This document shows positions 45,350 to 54,353 of a DNA stretch of 64,000 nt, one piece after another. The notes under the pieces were generated by a model, which ran no database searches, was not told the DNA's origin, and saw only the letters and a list, made by a program, of their open reading frames with translations. How positions within the stretch are numbered: the first letter of the stretch is position 1; each line of letters begins with the position of its first letter. The DNA is taken from positions 1-64,000 of the forward strand of contig NZ_JHWC01000002.1 in assembly GCF_000687535.1 (NCBI RefSeq). Direction: 5' to 3'. Both the position numbers and the translations under genes were made by a program. Source of the DNA: Helicobacter rodentium ATCC 700285. GTDB taxonomy: Bacteria > Campylobacterota > Campylobacteria > Campylobacterales > Helicobacteraceae.

Positions 45350-46201
45350 ATGCAGATTTTAGATGGAAAGGCTCTTGCACAAAATATTGAAAAAGAGATT
45401 CAAAAAGAAGTGGAATCTCTAAGCCAAAAGGGTATTACTCCGGGCTTAGCAGTAATGTTAGTTGGAAGCGATCCTGCCTCTCAAAGCTATGTGAATATGA
45501 AAGCAAAGGCTTGTAAGCGCACAGGAATCTACTCTATCACGCACGAAATGCCCGAGAATATTCAGCAAGAATCTCTCCTCCAAACCATTTCTATGCTAAA
45601 CCAAAACCCGAATATTGACGGAATCCTAGTGCAGTTACCGCTTCCTAAGCACATTGATACAACCGCCGTTTTAGAAGCGATTGCACCCCATAAAGATGTT
45701 GATGGATTCCACCCTTTTAATATGGGACGTGTTTTTGCAAATCTTGAAAGCTTTGTCCCGGCAACTCCTATGGGAGTTTTGACATTATTGAAGTATTATA
45801 AGATTCCATTGCAAGGCAAAAATGTTGTGATTGTGGGTGCTAGTAATATCGTTGGTAAGCCACTTGGCGCATTGTTTTTGAATGAAAATGCCACGATTAC
45901 GCTTTGCCATATTTATACGCAAGATTTAGCCAAACACACCAAAGAAGCCGATATTTTGTGTGTGGCAGTTGGCAAACCCAACCTTATTACAAAAGATATG
46001 GTAAAAGAGGGTGCGATTGTTGTGGATATTGGAATCTCAAGATTGCAAGATGGTAGAATTGTGGGCGATGTGGATTTTGAAAATGTTGCTCCTTTGTGTG
46101 AGTTTATTACCCCTGTGCCCGGAGGAGTTGGACCTATGACGATTGCTTCTTTGTTGCAAAATACATTAAAATCTGCTAAGCTTCGTTCTAATGTGCAATA
46201 A
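45350..46201 (+). CDS. folD: Bifunctional methylenetetrahydrofolate dehydrogenase/cyclohydrolase FolD
   Basis: Interconverts methylene-, methenyl- and 10-formyl-tetrahydrofolate with NADP. 283 aa: SYVNMKAKACKRTGI with the catalytic Lys, VQLPLPKHID, DVDGFHPFNMG, the Rossmann motif VGASNIVGKPLG and PVPGGVGPMT. Heads a conserved run folD-lepB-M50 protease-rpiB seen also in H. pylori. Confidence 0.97.
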   Translation: MQILDGKALAQNIEKEIQKEVESLSQKGITPGLAVMLVGSDPASQSYVNMKAKACKRTGIYSITHEMPENIQQESLLQTISMLNQNPNIDGILVQLPLPKHIDTTAVLEAIAPHKDVDGFHPFNMGRVFANLESFVPATPMGVLTLLKYYKIPLQGKNVVIVGASNIVGKPLGALFLNENATITLCHIYTQDLAKHTKEADILCVAVGKPNLITKDMVKEGAIVVDIGISRLQDGRIVGDVDFENVAPLCEFITPVPGGVGPMTIASLLQNTLKSAKLRSNVQ

Positions 46202-46224
46202 ATATTTTTAAGGAAAGAAGAGTA

Positions 46225-47061
46225 ATGAAAAGGATTTGGACTAAGCTTTATAATTTTGTGAATAGCTGGGTTGGTACGATTCTTATTGTTTTGGGTGTCA
46301 TTTTCTTTGTTGCACAAGCTTTTGTAATTCCTAGTGGAAGTATGTTAAATACAATGCTTATTGGTGATAATTTATTTGTAAAAAAATATGCTTATGGAAT
46401 CCCAACACCCACGATTCCTTGGATTGAGCTTAAAGTATTGCCTGATTTTAATGGCAATGGGCATTTAATAGAAGGGGAGCGTCCTAAACGCGGAGATATT
46501 GTGATTTTTCGTTATCCACAAGCTCCTAAAATCCATTATGTGAAACGCAATGTAGCAGTTGGAGGTGATGAGGTGCTTTATACTTCCAAGGGGCTTTGGG
46601 TGCATTTTAGTAGCGATTCTGCTTATCAAGATGTATCTACAGATACTTTAGAATTTAGGGGCAAGATTTTTTATTATGACCCTTATTTGGTATCGCATTT
46701 GGGAGTGCAATATTTAGATGTGTTTCCCGATGCTTTTAATCAGTTAGAGATTCTATCTAGTCAAGGCGAGTCGCTTGGTATGGAAAAAGTGCAGTTACAA
46801 AATGGTGAGATTGGATTTTATGCAAAAGTCAAAGAAGATGAGTTTTTTATGATGGGGGATAATCGCAATAACTCCAACGATTCGCGTTTTTGGGGTGCAG
46901 TTCCTTATAAATATGTGGTGGGTAAGCCTTGGTTTATTTATTTTAGTTGGGACGATGATTTTAAGATTCGTTGGAATCGCATTGGTAGAAGCATAGAATT
47001 TTTGGAATCACAAATGCAAAATCTTAATGTTGGTTTATTAGAATCGCAAGGAAACAATTAA
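46225..47061 (+). CDS. lepB: Signal peptidase I
   Basis: Removes signal peptides from exported proteins at the inner membrane. 278 aa: one N-terminal membrane segment (about 15-32), catalytic Ser39 in PSGSMLNTML, catalytic Lys in KRGDIVIFRYPQ-to-HYVKRNVAVGGDEV, and the conserved MGDNRNNSNDSRFWG. Shares a base with the next gene. Confidence 0.96.
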   Translation: MKRIWTKLYNFVNSWVGTILIVLGVIFFVAQAFVIPSGSMLNTMLIGDNLFVKKYAYGIPTPTIPWIELKVLPDFNGNGHLIEGERPKRGDIVIFRYPQAPKIHYVKRNVAVGGDEVLYTSKGLWVHFSSDSAYQDVSTDTLEFRGKIFYYDPYLVSHLGVQYLDVFPDAFNQLEILSSQGESLGMEKVQLQNGEIGFYAKVKEDEFFMMGDNRNNSNDSRFWGAVPYKYVVGKPWFIYFSWDDDFKIRWNRIGRSIEFLESQMQNLNVGLLESQGNN

Positions 47062-47744
47062 TGCTTGATTTGCCACTAAATTTTAAGATTCCTATTATGG
47101 TGGTTGCATTACTTGTTGCAATCATTGGACACGAGATTATGCACGGATTGGTTGCGTTAAAATTTGGCGATACAACAGCTAAAGACGCAGGACGCCTGAA
47201 GCTAAATCCACTACTTCATATTGATTTAGTCGGTTCTATCCTTTTGCCTAGCTTATTGTTTCTTTTTAATGCGCCTTTTTTGTTTGGTTGGGCGAAACCT
47301 GTGCCTGTTAGAATGGACCGCGTAATCTATAATGGGGGCTATTTTGGGGCATTTGCTGTTTCTGTGGCGGGTGTGGCTTATAACTTTGTTCTTGCAATTT
47401 TTGCCGCTTTATTGATTTATCTTTTTAATGGTGGAATTTTTGGAGGTTTTTTTGAATATTTTTCTAATCCAAACTTTATTGCCTTGCTCGTCCTTTATTT
47501 TTGTTTGCAATTGTTGATTTATAATGTCGTGTTAGGTGTGTTTAATTTGATTCCAATTCCTCCTTTAGATGGTTCTAATGCCCTTGCTTACCTTGGTTTA
47601 ATGTTTAGGAGTGATTTTTTTGCTAGGTTGTTTGATAGAGTACCTCCAATGGTGGGTATGGTTTTATTGATGATTGTCTTAAGTACACCTTTATCGCATA
47701 TTATTTTTGCACCTGTGCAGATAATTATTAATTTATTATTGTAG
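47061..47744 (+). CDS. Site-2 protease family metallopeptidase (M50)
   Basis: 227 aa integral membrane protease. Zinc motif H24-E-x2-H28 in IGHEIMHGL and the second conserved motif NLIPIPPLDGSN supplying the Asp ligand. About six hydrophobic segments, no PDZ domain, so it belongs to the short M50B-type group. Substrates unknown. Position matches H. pylori HP0575. Confidence 0.92.
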   Translation: MLDLPLNFKIPIMVVALLVAIIGHEIMHGLVALKFGDTTAKDAGRLKLNPLLHIDLVGSILLPSLLFLFNAPFLFGWAKPVPVRMDRVIYNGGYFGAFAVSVAGVAYNFVLAIFAALLIYLFNGGIFGGFFEYFSNPNFIALLVLYFCLQLLIYNVVLGVFNLIPIPPLDGSNALAYLGLMFRSDFFARLFDRVPPMVGMVLLMIVLSTPLSHIIFAPVQIIINLLL

Positions 47745-47754
47745 GAGAAGTTTG

Positions 47755-48177
47755 ATGACGTTCTTTGTTGCAAGTGATCACGCGGGATTTACATTAAAGG
47801 CTTTTGTGGTTGAAACATTAGAGAAAATGGGGCATAGTGTAGAGGATTTGGGACCAAAGGATTCTAACCGCGTGGATTATCCAGATTTTGCGAATATTTT
47901 ATGTGAAAATGTTTTGAAAAATGATAAAAATTTTGGAATTTTGATTTGTGGAAGCGGAATTGGAATGAGTATTGCTGCTAATCGTCATAAAGGTATTCGT
48001 GCAGCACTATGTAATGAGCCTTATAGTGCGGCAATGAGCCGTGCGCATAATGACGCCAATGTGCTATGTTTAGGTGCGCGTATTGTGGGTGAGGGTATGG
48101 TGGAATGGATTTTAAAAAGTTTTTGTGAAGGCGTATTTGAAGGTGGTAGGCACACTTGTCGCATAGGAAAATTATAA
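47755..48177 (+). CDS. rpiB: Ribose 5-phosphate isomerase B
   Basis: 140 aa RpiB/LacAB-type isomerase of the pentose phosphate pathway. ASDHAGFTLK, the catalytic Cys in LICGSGIGMSIAANR and the segment NDANVLCLGARIVG. AGGAGAAG is 7 nt before the ATG; a TTG one codon upstream is rejected. Confidence 0.96.
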   Translation: MTFFVASDHAGFTLKAFVVETLEKMGHSVEDLGPKDSNRVDYPDFANILCENVLKNDKNFGILICGSGIGMSIAANRHKGIRAALCNEPYSAAMSRAHNDANVLCLGARIVGEGMVEWILKSFCEGVFEGGRHTCRIGKL

Positions 48178-48192
48178 TTTTAAGGAAATAAA

Positions 48193-48534
48193 ATGGAAGC
48201 ACAATTCACGAAATGGTTGTTTGTAACAGCATTTATTTTATTTGTTCTCTTTATGGTAGTTAAAACTTTCTTCTATAAAAGCATTGCACAAAAAGAGGAA
48301 AAAAATAGTGCTGTGATGAAGCTTACATTGCAAGAGGCTGAAATTTTAATCCGCAAACACCAATTACAACTTCAAAGGGCATTAGGAAATATTGATATTT
48401 TAACCGATGAAATTACTTCCTTAAGAAATGAGGTAAAAGCCCTCAAGCAAAGAAATTCCCAGTATCGCGTAGAGAGTGAAAAATACAAAAGTAAAATCAA
48501 AGATTTAGAACAAAAAATAGAAGCTTTATTATAA
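48193..48534 (+). CDS. Membrane-anchored coiled-coil protein of unknown function
   Basis: 113 aa. One N-terminal membrane segment (about residues 9-26) followed by a long heptad-like helix (VMKLTLQEAEILIRKHQLQL, then EVKALKQRN and KSKIKDLEQKIEAL). Likely an inner-membrane anchored coiled coil in the cytoplasm or periplasm. It corresponds in position to H. pylori HP0573. Function unknown. It follows rpiB by 15 nt. Confidence 0.75.
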   Translation: MEAQFTKWLFVTAFILFVLFMVVKTFFYKSIAQKEEKNSAVMKLTLQEAEILIRKHQLQLQRALGNIDILTDEITSLRNEVKALKQRNSQYRVESEKYKSKIKDLEQKIEALL

Positions 48535-48560
48535 GATTCTTTACTCTTTGGATTGATTTT

Positions 48561-48643
48561 AAGAGGAGGATTCTGTTTTGTGAGAGAAAGCGAAACACTC
48601 CGCAATAAACTACTCCTCTTTAAATGCTTTCAGGCTTCAAAGC
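48561..48643 (+). promoter_or_regulatory. Paired inverted repeats in the leader of the MFS gene
   Basis: In the 179-nt gap after the coiled-coil gene, AAGAGGAG (48561-48568) pairs with CTCCTCTT (48613-48620), and then GCTTT (48626-48630) with AAAGC (48639-48643). The second hairpin is followed by TATCTTTTC. Could be a terminator of the upstream operon or a structured leader. No known riboswitch class is recognised. Confidence 0.35.
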
Positions 48644-48713
48644 GTTATCTTTTCAAAATCTAATAAGCAAATTTACCTTAGAATTTTATAAAAATTTTTA
48701 GGAATCCAAAAGA

Positions 48714-49862
48714 GTGAAAAATTATATTTTATTTGTTGTAATGTTAAGTGCTATGGTAACAATTTCTAGCCTTTATATTACACAGCCTATGCAGCCTCTT
48801 TTTATGGAAGAGTTTGGAATCTCTATTGCACAAGTTACACTTTTTACTTCAGTTGTCTTACTTGCACTTGCTTTTGCCCCAATAGTTTATGGGTATTTGC
48901 TAGAAAAATTTGATACAAGAAAGGTGTTGTTTAGCTCCCTGTGCTTGATTGGAGTTTTTCAGTGCTTACTCTGCTTTGCTAGAGATTATGAGACTTTTTT
49001 ATCTCTGAGGCTTCTTGAAGCATTGGTAATTCCAGCGGCTTTGACGGCGACTTTAACCACACTTATGCGTCTTGATGCGCAAAACATACAAAAATATGTC
49101 AGCATTTATGTTGCAGCGACCGTGTTTGGGGGCGTATTATCGCGCGTAGGTGGTGGATTTATTACTTCTATTTCTTCGTGGCAATTCACTTTTGCCGCAC
49201 TTGGAATCACAACTTTAATTGTTGCGATTCTCTCTTTTAGGATTCCTCAAAGCTCACAAATGACTAATGCGAAAATTACTCCCAAGATTATTTTAGAATT
49301 GCTCAAAGATAAACGATACGCTATTTTGTATATGGGGGCTTTTTTGGTATTGTTTTGTTTTCAAGGCGCATTAAATTTTATGCCTTTTGAAATCAAAGCT
49401 CTCAATCCAGAGATTACCCCAGCGCAAATTGGCTTTTTGTATCTTGGGTATATTATTGGTATTATTACCGCTCTTTTAGTAGAACGTATTAAAAGATTTG
49501 TAGGCGGTGATTTAAAGGCAATTATTGTTGGTTTTATCATTTTTGGAATCGCACCTTTGATAATGTTAGTCAAGAATTTTTGGTGGTTATTTTTTGCGGT
49601 ATTTGTTATTTGTGTTGGAATGTTTATCGTGCATTCCGTGCTATCGGCATTTGTTAATTCTATTTCTGTTGAGAAAAAGGGAATCACCAATGGCTTGTAT
49701 CTTGCGTTTTATTACACGGGAGGTACGATTGGGACAACAATGCCAAGCTATCTTTATAATCACTTTGGTTGGGAAGTGCTTTGTTTGTTTTTAAGTGGAA
49801 TCTTGTTTTTAAGTGCTTTTATTTTTTATAAAATGCGTTTGATTTTTAAGGAGGTAAAATGA
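48714..49862 (+). CDS. MFS transporter
   Basis: 382 aa with about twelve hydrophobic segments. The MFS loop motif is present as GYLLEKFDTRKVLF between helices 2 and 3. The start is GTG with AGGA 10 nt upstream. The arrangement and length resemble the YnfM/arabinose-efflux group of drug or solute exporters; the substrate cannot be told. Its stop overlaps the first dynamin-like gene (ATGA), a tight link with unrelated functions. Confidence 0.85.
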   Translation: MKNYILFVVMLSAMVTISSLYITQPMQPLFMEEFGISIAQVTLFTSVVLLALAFAPIVYGYLLEKFDTRKVLFSSLCLIGVFQCLLCFARDYETFLSLRLLEALVIPAALTATLTTLMRLDAQNIQKYVSIYVAATVFGGVLSRVGGGFITSISSWQFTFAALGITTLIVAILSFRIPQSSQMTNAKITPKIILELLKDKRYAILYMGAFLVLFCFQGALNFMPFEIKALNPEITPAQIGFLYLGYIIGIITALLVERIKRFVGGDLKAIIVGFIIFGIAPLIMLVKNFWWLFFAVFVICVGMFIVHSVLSAFVNSISVEKKGITNGLYLAFYYTGGTIGTTMPSYLYNHFGWEVLCLFLSGILFLSAFIFYKMRLIFKEVK

Positions 49863-52231
49863 ATGGATTAGGCGAATATTTTGAATCAACTTTTAAAGAA
49901 ATTGTGCCATTAGGGAATCTGCATATTTTGGATAGTGAGCGTGCAAGTGAGATTGTAGCAATTTTCTTAAGTCTTGATAGCCATACATTTAATATATTTT
50001 GGCAAAGCCCCGTACTTCAAAATCTATGTGAAAAATATTGTAAAACCTTGAGTTTTAAAGGAATCTTGCAAGTGCAATATACTCTACTTTTGAATATCCA
50101 TAAAGCCTTTTTAAAAGAACCAAAATTCATACAAAACTTATTAAAAAAAGTTTTGGAAAATTTTGATTTGTTAGAGCAACACGGGATTGCTAAAGGTGAA
50201 TTTTTTGAACAAATAAAAATTCATTTAGATTTTATCATTCATCAAGAAATCAAGGAATCTAGTTTAACCAAAGAGGACAAAAAATTAACTTTTGACAAGG
50301 ATTTTTTGGAAGATTTTTTAGCGAATGGTTTGCAGTTGTTGGAGAAAAGGAAAGAGGTTTTAAAGACAATGTGCGCCCAAAACTTATTAAATCTTAATCC
50401 AAGCTTAGAGGAGTTGGAATCTTTATTGGATAAGCTTAGCAATCAGCATTTTTCTATTGGAATCACGGGAGTTTTAAGTGCGGGGAAAAGCACTCTTTTA
50501 AACGCGCTTTTAGGACAGGAGATTTTAGGTAGCTCTACGATTCCAGAAACTGCAAGTTTAACACTTCTTAAATACTCCAAAGTACCTAGTGCGCGTGTGA
50601 GTTTTTGGAATAAAGTAGAATGGGAGGATTTAAAATCCACAATGGAGGATTCTGTCCTTTGTGAGCTTATGGCAAATGCGGAATTTAAGGAATCCCTAGA
50701 AAAATATGTGCAAGATTCTACACAAAGCCTTGCAATTTCCCTGCAAGAATTACCTAAATACACTTCAGCAAACCACCCAAGCAAATTATGCAATCTCATC
50801 AAAGAAACTACGCTTTTTACCCCTCTGAAGTTTTTAGAAAATAAAGTTGAGATTGTAGATACTCCGGGACTTGATGACCCCATTGTGCAGAGAGAAGAGA
50901 TTACAAAAAGCTATATTTTGGATTGTGATTTGCTAATACACGCAATGAATGCTGCTCAAAGTGCGACACAAATTGATGTGGATTTTATTTTAAACACCTT
51001 ACAAAATGCAAATATTTCAAGGATTTTGATTCTGCTTACACACGCAGATTTATTGGAGAAAAAAGACTTAGAATCAGCCCTTAGTTACACAAAAGAAAGT
51101 ATTGAGTCGCGTTTAATTCAAAGTATGCCAAAGCAGAGTGCAGGACTTTTATTACAACGACTTGATTTTATTGCTCTTGCAAGTTATCCTGCATTGCTTT
51201 GTCAGACCAATCCAAAAAAAGCGCGAGAATTGGGGTTTAGTTTAGAATCCTCTAATTTTAATGCGTTGGTGAATTATCTTGATCAAACTTTGCTAGGCAA
51301 CAATAGCACAAAGGCAAAAGATTTAGTCTTTTTGGGTGCGCAAGGGTTTATAAGAGTGTTTCAAAAGATTCAATCTGCTTGTGCCTTAGAAAAAAGTCTG
51401 CTTTTTTCTCAAGAGAGTGAAATTCAACGATTGATTCAAGAGGCGAAATTGCAACAAGAGCAAAGCCTCGTTCAATTTGAGGAAACTAAAAAATCTTTTA
51501 ATGGGGCAACAAAACAATTGCAAGATTATCTTGCCACATTGCAAAAGGAATTGAATCAGAAGCTAGAAAACTCGCAAAACCTTTTAAGTGAGCGGATTTT
51601 CGCCGATATTGTTTATGATTATGAGAAAGGTAAAACGCCAAGCTATGAAAGATTGCAAAGAATCTTGGATTTGGGGTTGAAAGATTTTTTGAGTGATATT
51701 TTGCGTTTTTGCACACAGAGTTTAGATAAGAAAATCACGCAAATACAAAGTCAGTTTGAAGCATTAATAGAGCCACAAGAAAAAGATTCTAGTGCTTTGG
51801 GCAATTTTCATCTCTATTTTGATGAAAGCATTTTGAAAAAAACTGCACTCAAGATTCTTAATCGGATTGAAAAATCGGTGCGAAAATTTGGCAAAAATCA
51901 AAAAAATGAACTAAAGAACGCATTGGATTTAGACTTTAGGGACGGATTTTTAGAGTTTTTTGAAATCCTTATTGCGCAAAGCAAAGTTTTAGAATCCAAA
52001 TTAACAGATAATTTTAAAAAATTACTTGAGGATTTGGAGAGGACTTTAAATTCGGATTTAGAACATAAAGCCAAGATTTTAGAAAATGCTTTACATAACT
52101 CACGACAAAGCGCAGAAGAAAAAACGCAAAAGGAAGCATTATTGATGCGGTATGAAAAGGATTTGGAGGAATCTTTGCAGTGTTTTAGTGCCTTGCAAGA
52201 TTATGCTACCAAAGGAGTTAGCGATGCTTAA
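49859..52231 (+). CDS. Dynamin-like GTPase, first of a pair
   Basis: 790 aa. A long helical N-terminal part (1-195) precedes the GTPase domain: G1 GVLSAGKS (204-211), G2 Thr in IPETASLT, G3 DTPGLDDP and G4-like LTHADLL. Helical stalk regions follow (coiled coils after about 500). It matches the larger member of the C. jejuni Cj0411/Cj0412 pair, which forms a hetero-complex that tethers membranes. The second gene overlaps by 8 nt. No membrane segment is obvious. Confidence 0.88.
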   Translation: MNGLGEYFESTFKEIVPLGNLHILDSERASEIVAIFLSLDSHTFNIFWQSPVLQNLCEKYCKTLSFKGILQVQYTLLLNIHKAFLKEPKFIQNLLKKVLENFDLLEQHGIAKGEFFEQIKIHLDFIIHQEIKESSLTKEDKKLTFDKDFLEDFLANGLQLLEKRKEVLKTMCAQNLLNLNPSLEELESLLDKLSNQHFSIGITGVLSAGKSTLLNALLGQEILGSSTIPETASLTLLKYSKVPSARVSFWNKVEWEDLKSTMEDSVLCELMANAEFKESLEKYVQDSTQSLAISLQELPKYTSANHPSKLCNLIKETTLFTPLKFLENKVEIVDTPGLDDPIVQREEITKSYILDCDLLIHAMNAAQSATQIDVDFILNTLQNANISRILILLTHADLLEKKDLESALSYTKESIESRLIQSMPKQSAGLLLQRLDFIALASYPALLCQTNPKKARELGFSLESSNFNALVNYLDQTLLGNNSTKAKDLVFLGAQGFIRVFQKIQSACALEKSLLFSQESEIQRLIQEAKLQQEQSLVQFEETKKSFNGATKQLQDYLATLQKELNQKLENSQNLLSERIFADIVYDYEKGKTPSYERLQRILDLGLKDFLSDILRFCTQSLDKKITQIQSQFEALIEPQEKDSSALGNFHLYFDESILKKTALKILNRIEKSVRKFGKNQKNELKNALDLDFRDGFLEFFEILIAQSKVLESKLTDNFKKLLEDLERTLNSDLEHKAKILENALHNSRQSAEEKTQKEALLMRYEKDLEESLQCFSALQDYATKGVSDA

Positions 52232-54266
52232 GCAATATATCAAAGAATGCGAAAACTTAAAATCAAAAATTGCGCAAAAATCTCCCACTCAAAAGTTGAT
52301 TTTGAGTTGTCAGAATCATTTGAATCCAAACGATTACACGTTAAGTTTTTTTGAATATTTACAGCAAAAAGAAGTTGAACCTATGCAGATTGCAATTGTT
52401 GGGCAGTTTTCAAGCGGTAAAAGCACTTTTTTGAACGCACTTTTAGGGCAGGATATTTTACCAACAGGTGTTACCCCCATTACTTCAAAGGTGTGCAAGA
52501 TTTGCTATGGCGAGGATTATATTTTGGAGATTCTCTATAAAGACGGGCGCAAAGTGTTGCAAAATATAGATTTTTTGCACAAGCTATCGCGTGAAAATTC
52601 TCAAAATATTAATTATTTTTGTCTCTATGCCCCAATTTTATTATTAAAAGAAATTAATTTTTTAGATACACCGGGTTTTAATTCTCAAAATTCAGACGAT
52701 ACACGCACCACTCTTAAGATTTTGGAGAATGTAGATGGTATTATTTGGCTTACGCTTATTGATAATGCTGGAAAAAATAGCGAAAAAGCACTGCTTAAAG
52801 AGTTTATTACGCATTTTGCGCAAAAGAGCCTCTGTGTTTTGAATCAAAAAGATAGGTTAAAAGATGAAACAGAAGTGCAAACAAGCTTGGAATATGCTAA
52901 GAGTGCGTTTGAGGGGATTTTTTCTGCAGTGATTCCTATTTCTGCGAAATTAGCGTTAAAGGCAAGATTGAATACTCCGCAGAAATTTTTTGAAACCACG
53001 CTTTTGGATTTTGCGCAAACACTTCAAGCCTTCGCATTAAAGGTTTCTAATGAAGCTTGTGAGGATTCTCAAAGCCCTCAAAATGTATTAGATTCTTTGG
53101 GTAAAACTTATCAAGAGCTAGAAAGAAAGATTCAGCAAGAAACCCTTTCTTTGAGCACTCAAAATGCAGTAAAACTTATGCAAGATTCTAATATGCCTTT
53201 GATTTTTGATTTTTTAAATACAACCATTAAGCCTAAGGCAAATTTGGCTAAATCTTATAGCACACTTAAAAAATTGCGTGAAATGCACATTTTATTGCAT
53301 TTGCAATATCATAAAATTAACCAATGTTATTTGATGTTGAAAAAAACTTTACAGAGAAATTTGCAACACTATATTGCGAGTTGTGGAATCTCTCAAGAAA
53401 AAGAGCAAAAAATATTCAATGATTTGTATATTAGCTTGGATTTATGGCTTGATACACTAGCGCAAAGAATCTTTAATGCGCTAGAGAAAAAACCCTTTAG
53501 CTTTTCGCAAAAAGAGAAGCGTCTTTTGGGGACTAAATCCATTGAAATAACCAAAGAGGTGATGATACTTCCCATAGAAAAGCTTCGTTTAGAGTTGCAA
53601 AATTCAGATACGCAATTAGTTAAAGATTATAAAGCATTAAGTGTGCAAATTAAGAAATTTTTAGATTTATTTGTCCAATCTATCGCTAAAAATACAGAGG
53701 ATTTGAAGTTGGAATTGGCAAATTGGCAACACGATGCGCCCCAAAAGATTGAACTTTATCTTGTTGCCCCACAAAGTCAAGCTTTAAATGATTTGCGTAT
53801 TTTTGCACAAAATTGTTATGAAAATTTACTTGATGATTTCAATAAAAACGCCCTCGTAGCAACTTCTTATTTAAGGAGTGAATTAGATGTTTTGAGTAAT
53901 TTTTTAGCTTTAAGCTACAACAATGCAATAGATTTAACATTGAATCGTTTGGATTTGAAAATCAAAAATGCAATGACTAAACATAGTGAAAACCCAGAGG
54001 AGTTTGCTTTATTTAGCCCCACTTTAGGGAATGTGCGTGAGAGTTTGAATGATACTTTTTGCTTTGAACAATTCCAAGCCCGACTTTTTGGTCCAATGAA
54101 TTGCTTAAAAAAGACTTATGCGCAGTTTTTAAATCAAAGCGAACAAACAACACAGGATAAAATTCAATTAATTGCACAAGCTTCTTTTGAACTTAAGAAA
54201 GAAATGGATAAAATTACACGAAATATCCGAGCAATTCAAGATGAGATAAAAGGCGTAAAACCTTGA
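52224..54266 (+). CDS. Dynamin-like GTPase, second of a pair
   Basis: 680 aa from the ATG at 52224 (AAAGGAG 7 nt upstream, inside the previous gene); the frame is open 24 codons more but those lack support. GTPase motifs: G1 GQFSSGKS (60-67), G2 Thr in GVTPITSKV, G3 DTPGFNS and G4 NQKDRL. Long helical stalk behind. Partner of the first dynamin-like protein, as in Campylobacter, where the two are thought to act together on membranes. Confidence 0.88.
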   Translation: MLKQYIKECENLKSKIAQKSPTQKLILSCQNHLNPNDYTLSFFEYLQQKEVEPMQIAIVGQFSSGKSTFLNALLGQDILPTGVTPITSKVCKICYGEDYILEILYKDGRKVLQNIDFLHKLSRENSQNINYFCLYAPILLLKEINFLDTPGFNSQNSDDTRTTLKILENVDGIIWLTLIDNAGKNSEKALLKEFITHFAQKSLCVLNQKDRLKDETEVQTSLEYAKSAFEGIFSAVIPISAKLALKARLNTPQKFFETTLLDFAQTLQAFALKVSNEACEDSQSPQNVLDSLGKTYQELERKIQQETLSLSTQNAVKLMQDSNMPLIFDFLNTTIKPKANLAKSYSTLKKLREMHILLHLQYHKINQCYLMLKKTLQRNLQHYIASCGISQEKEQKIFNDLYISLDLWLDTLAQRIFNALEKKPFSFSQKEKRLLGTKSIEITKEVMILPIEKLRLELQNSDTQLVKDYKALSVQIKKFLDLFVQSIAKNTEDLKLELANWQHDAPQKIELYLVAPQSQALNDLRIFAQNCYENLLDDFNKNALVATSYLRSELDVLSNFLALSYNNAIDLTLNRLDLKIKNAMTKHSENPEEFALFSPTLGNVRESLNDTFCFEQFQARLFGPMNCLKKTYAQFLNQSEQTTQDKIQLIAQASFELKKEMDKITRNIRAIQDEIKGVKP

Positions 54267-54277
54267 TAATAAAAAAG

Positions 54278-54294
54278 TGGAATTAGAATTGCTT
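54278..54294 (+). promoter_or_regulatory. Possible sigma54 promoter ahead of the J-domain gene
   Basis: TGGAATTAGAATTGCTT has GG at 54279-54280 and GC at 54291-54292 with 10 nt between. Position fits transcription of the gene at 54354. Such motifs also arise by chance in AT-rich DNA, so confidence is low. Confidence 0.35.
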
Positions 54295-54353
54295 AATTTG
54301 GTTTAGAGTTGCCAAAATGGCATTTATTAAGGATAAAAGACTAAGGAAAGTTT

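Noticed and set aside
50443-50883. 146-codon minus-strand frame in the first dynamin-like gene
   Set aside because: Shadow of the GTPase domain; no start signal or family match.
54300-54315. Second possible sigma54 site TTTGGTTTAGAGTTGCC before the J-domain gene
   Set aside because: GG and GC are separated by 9 nt, not the 10 that RpoN requires.
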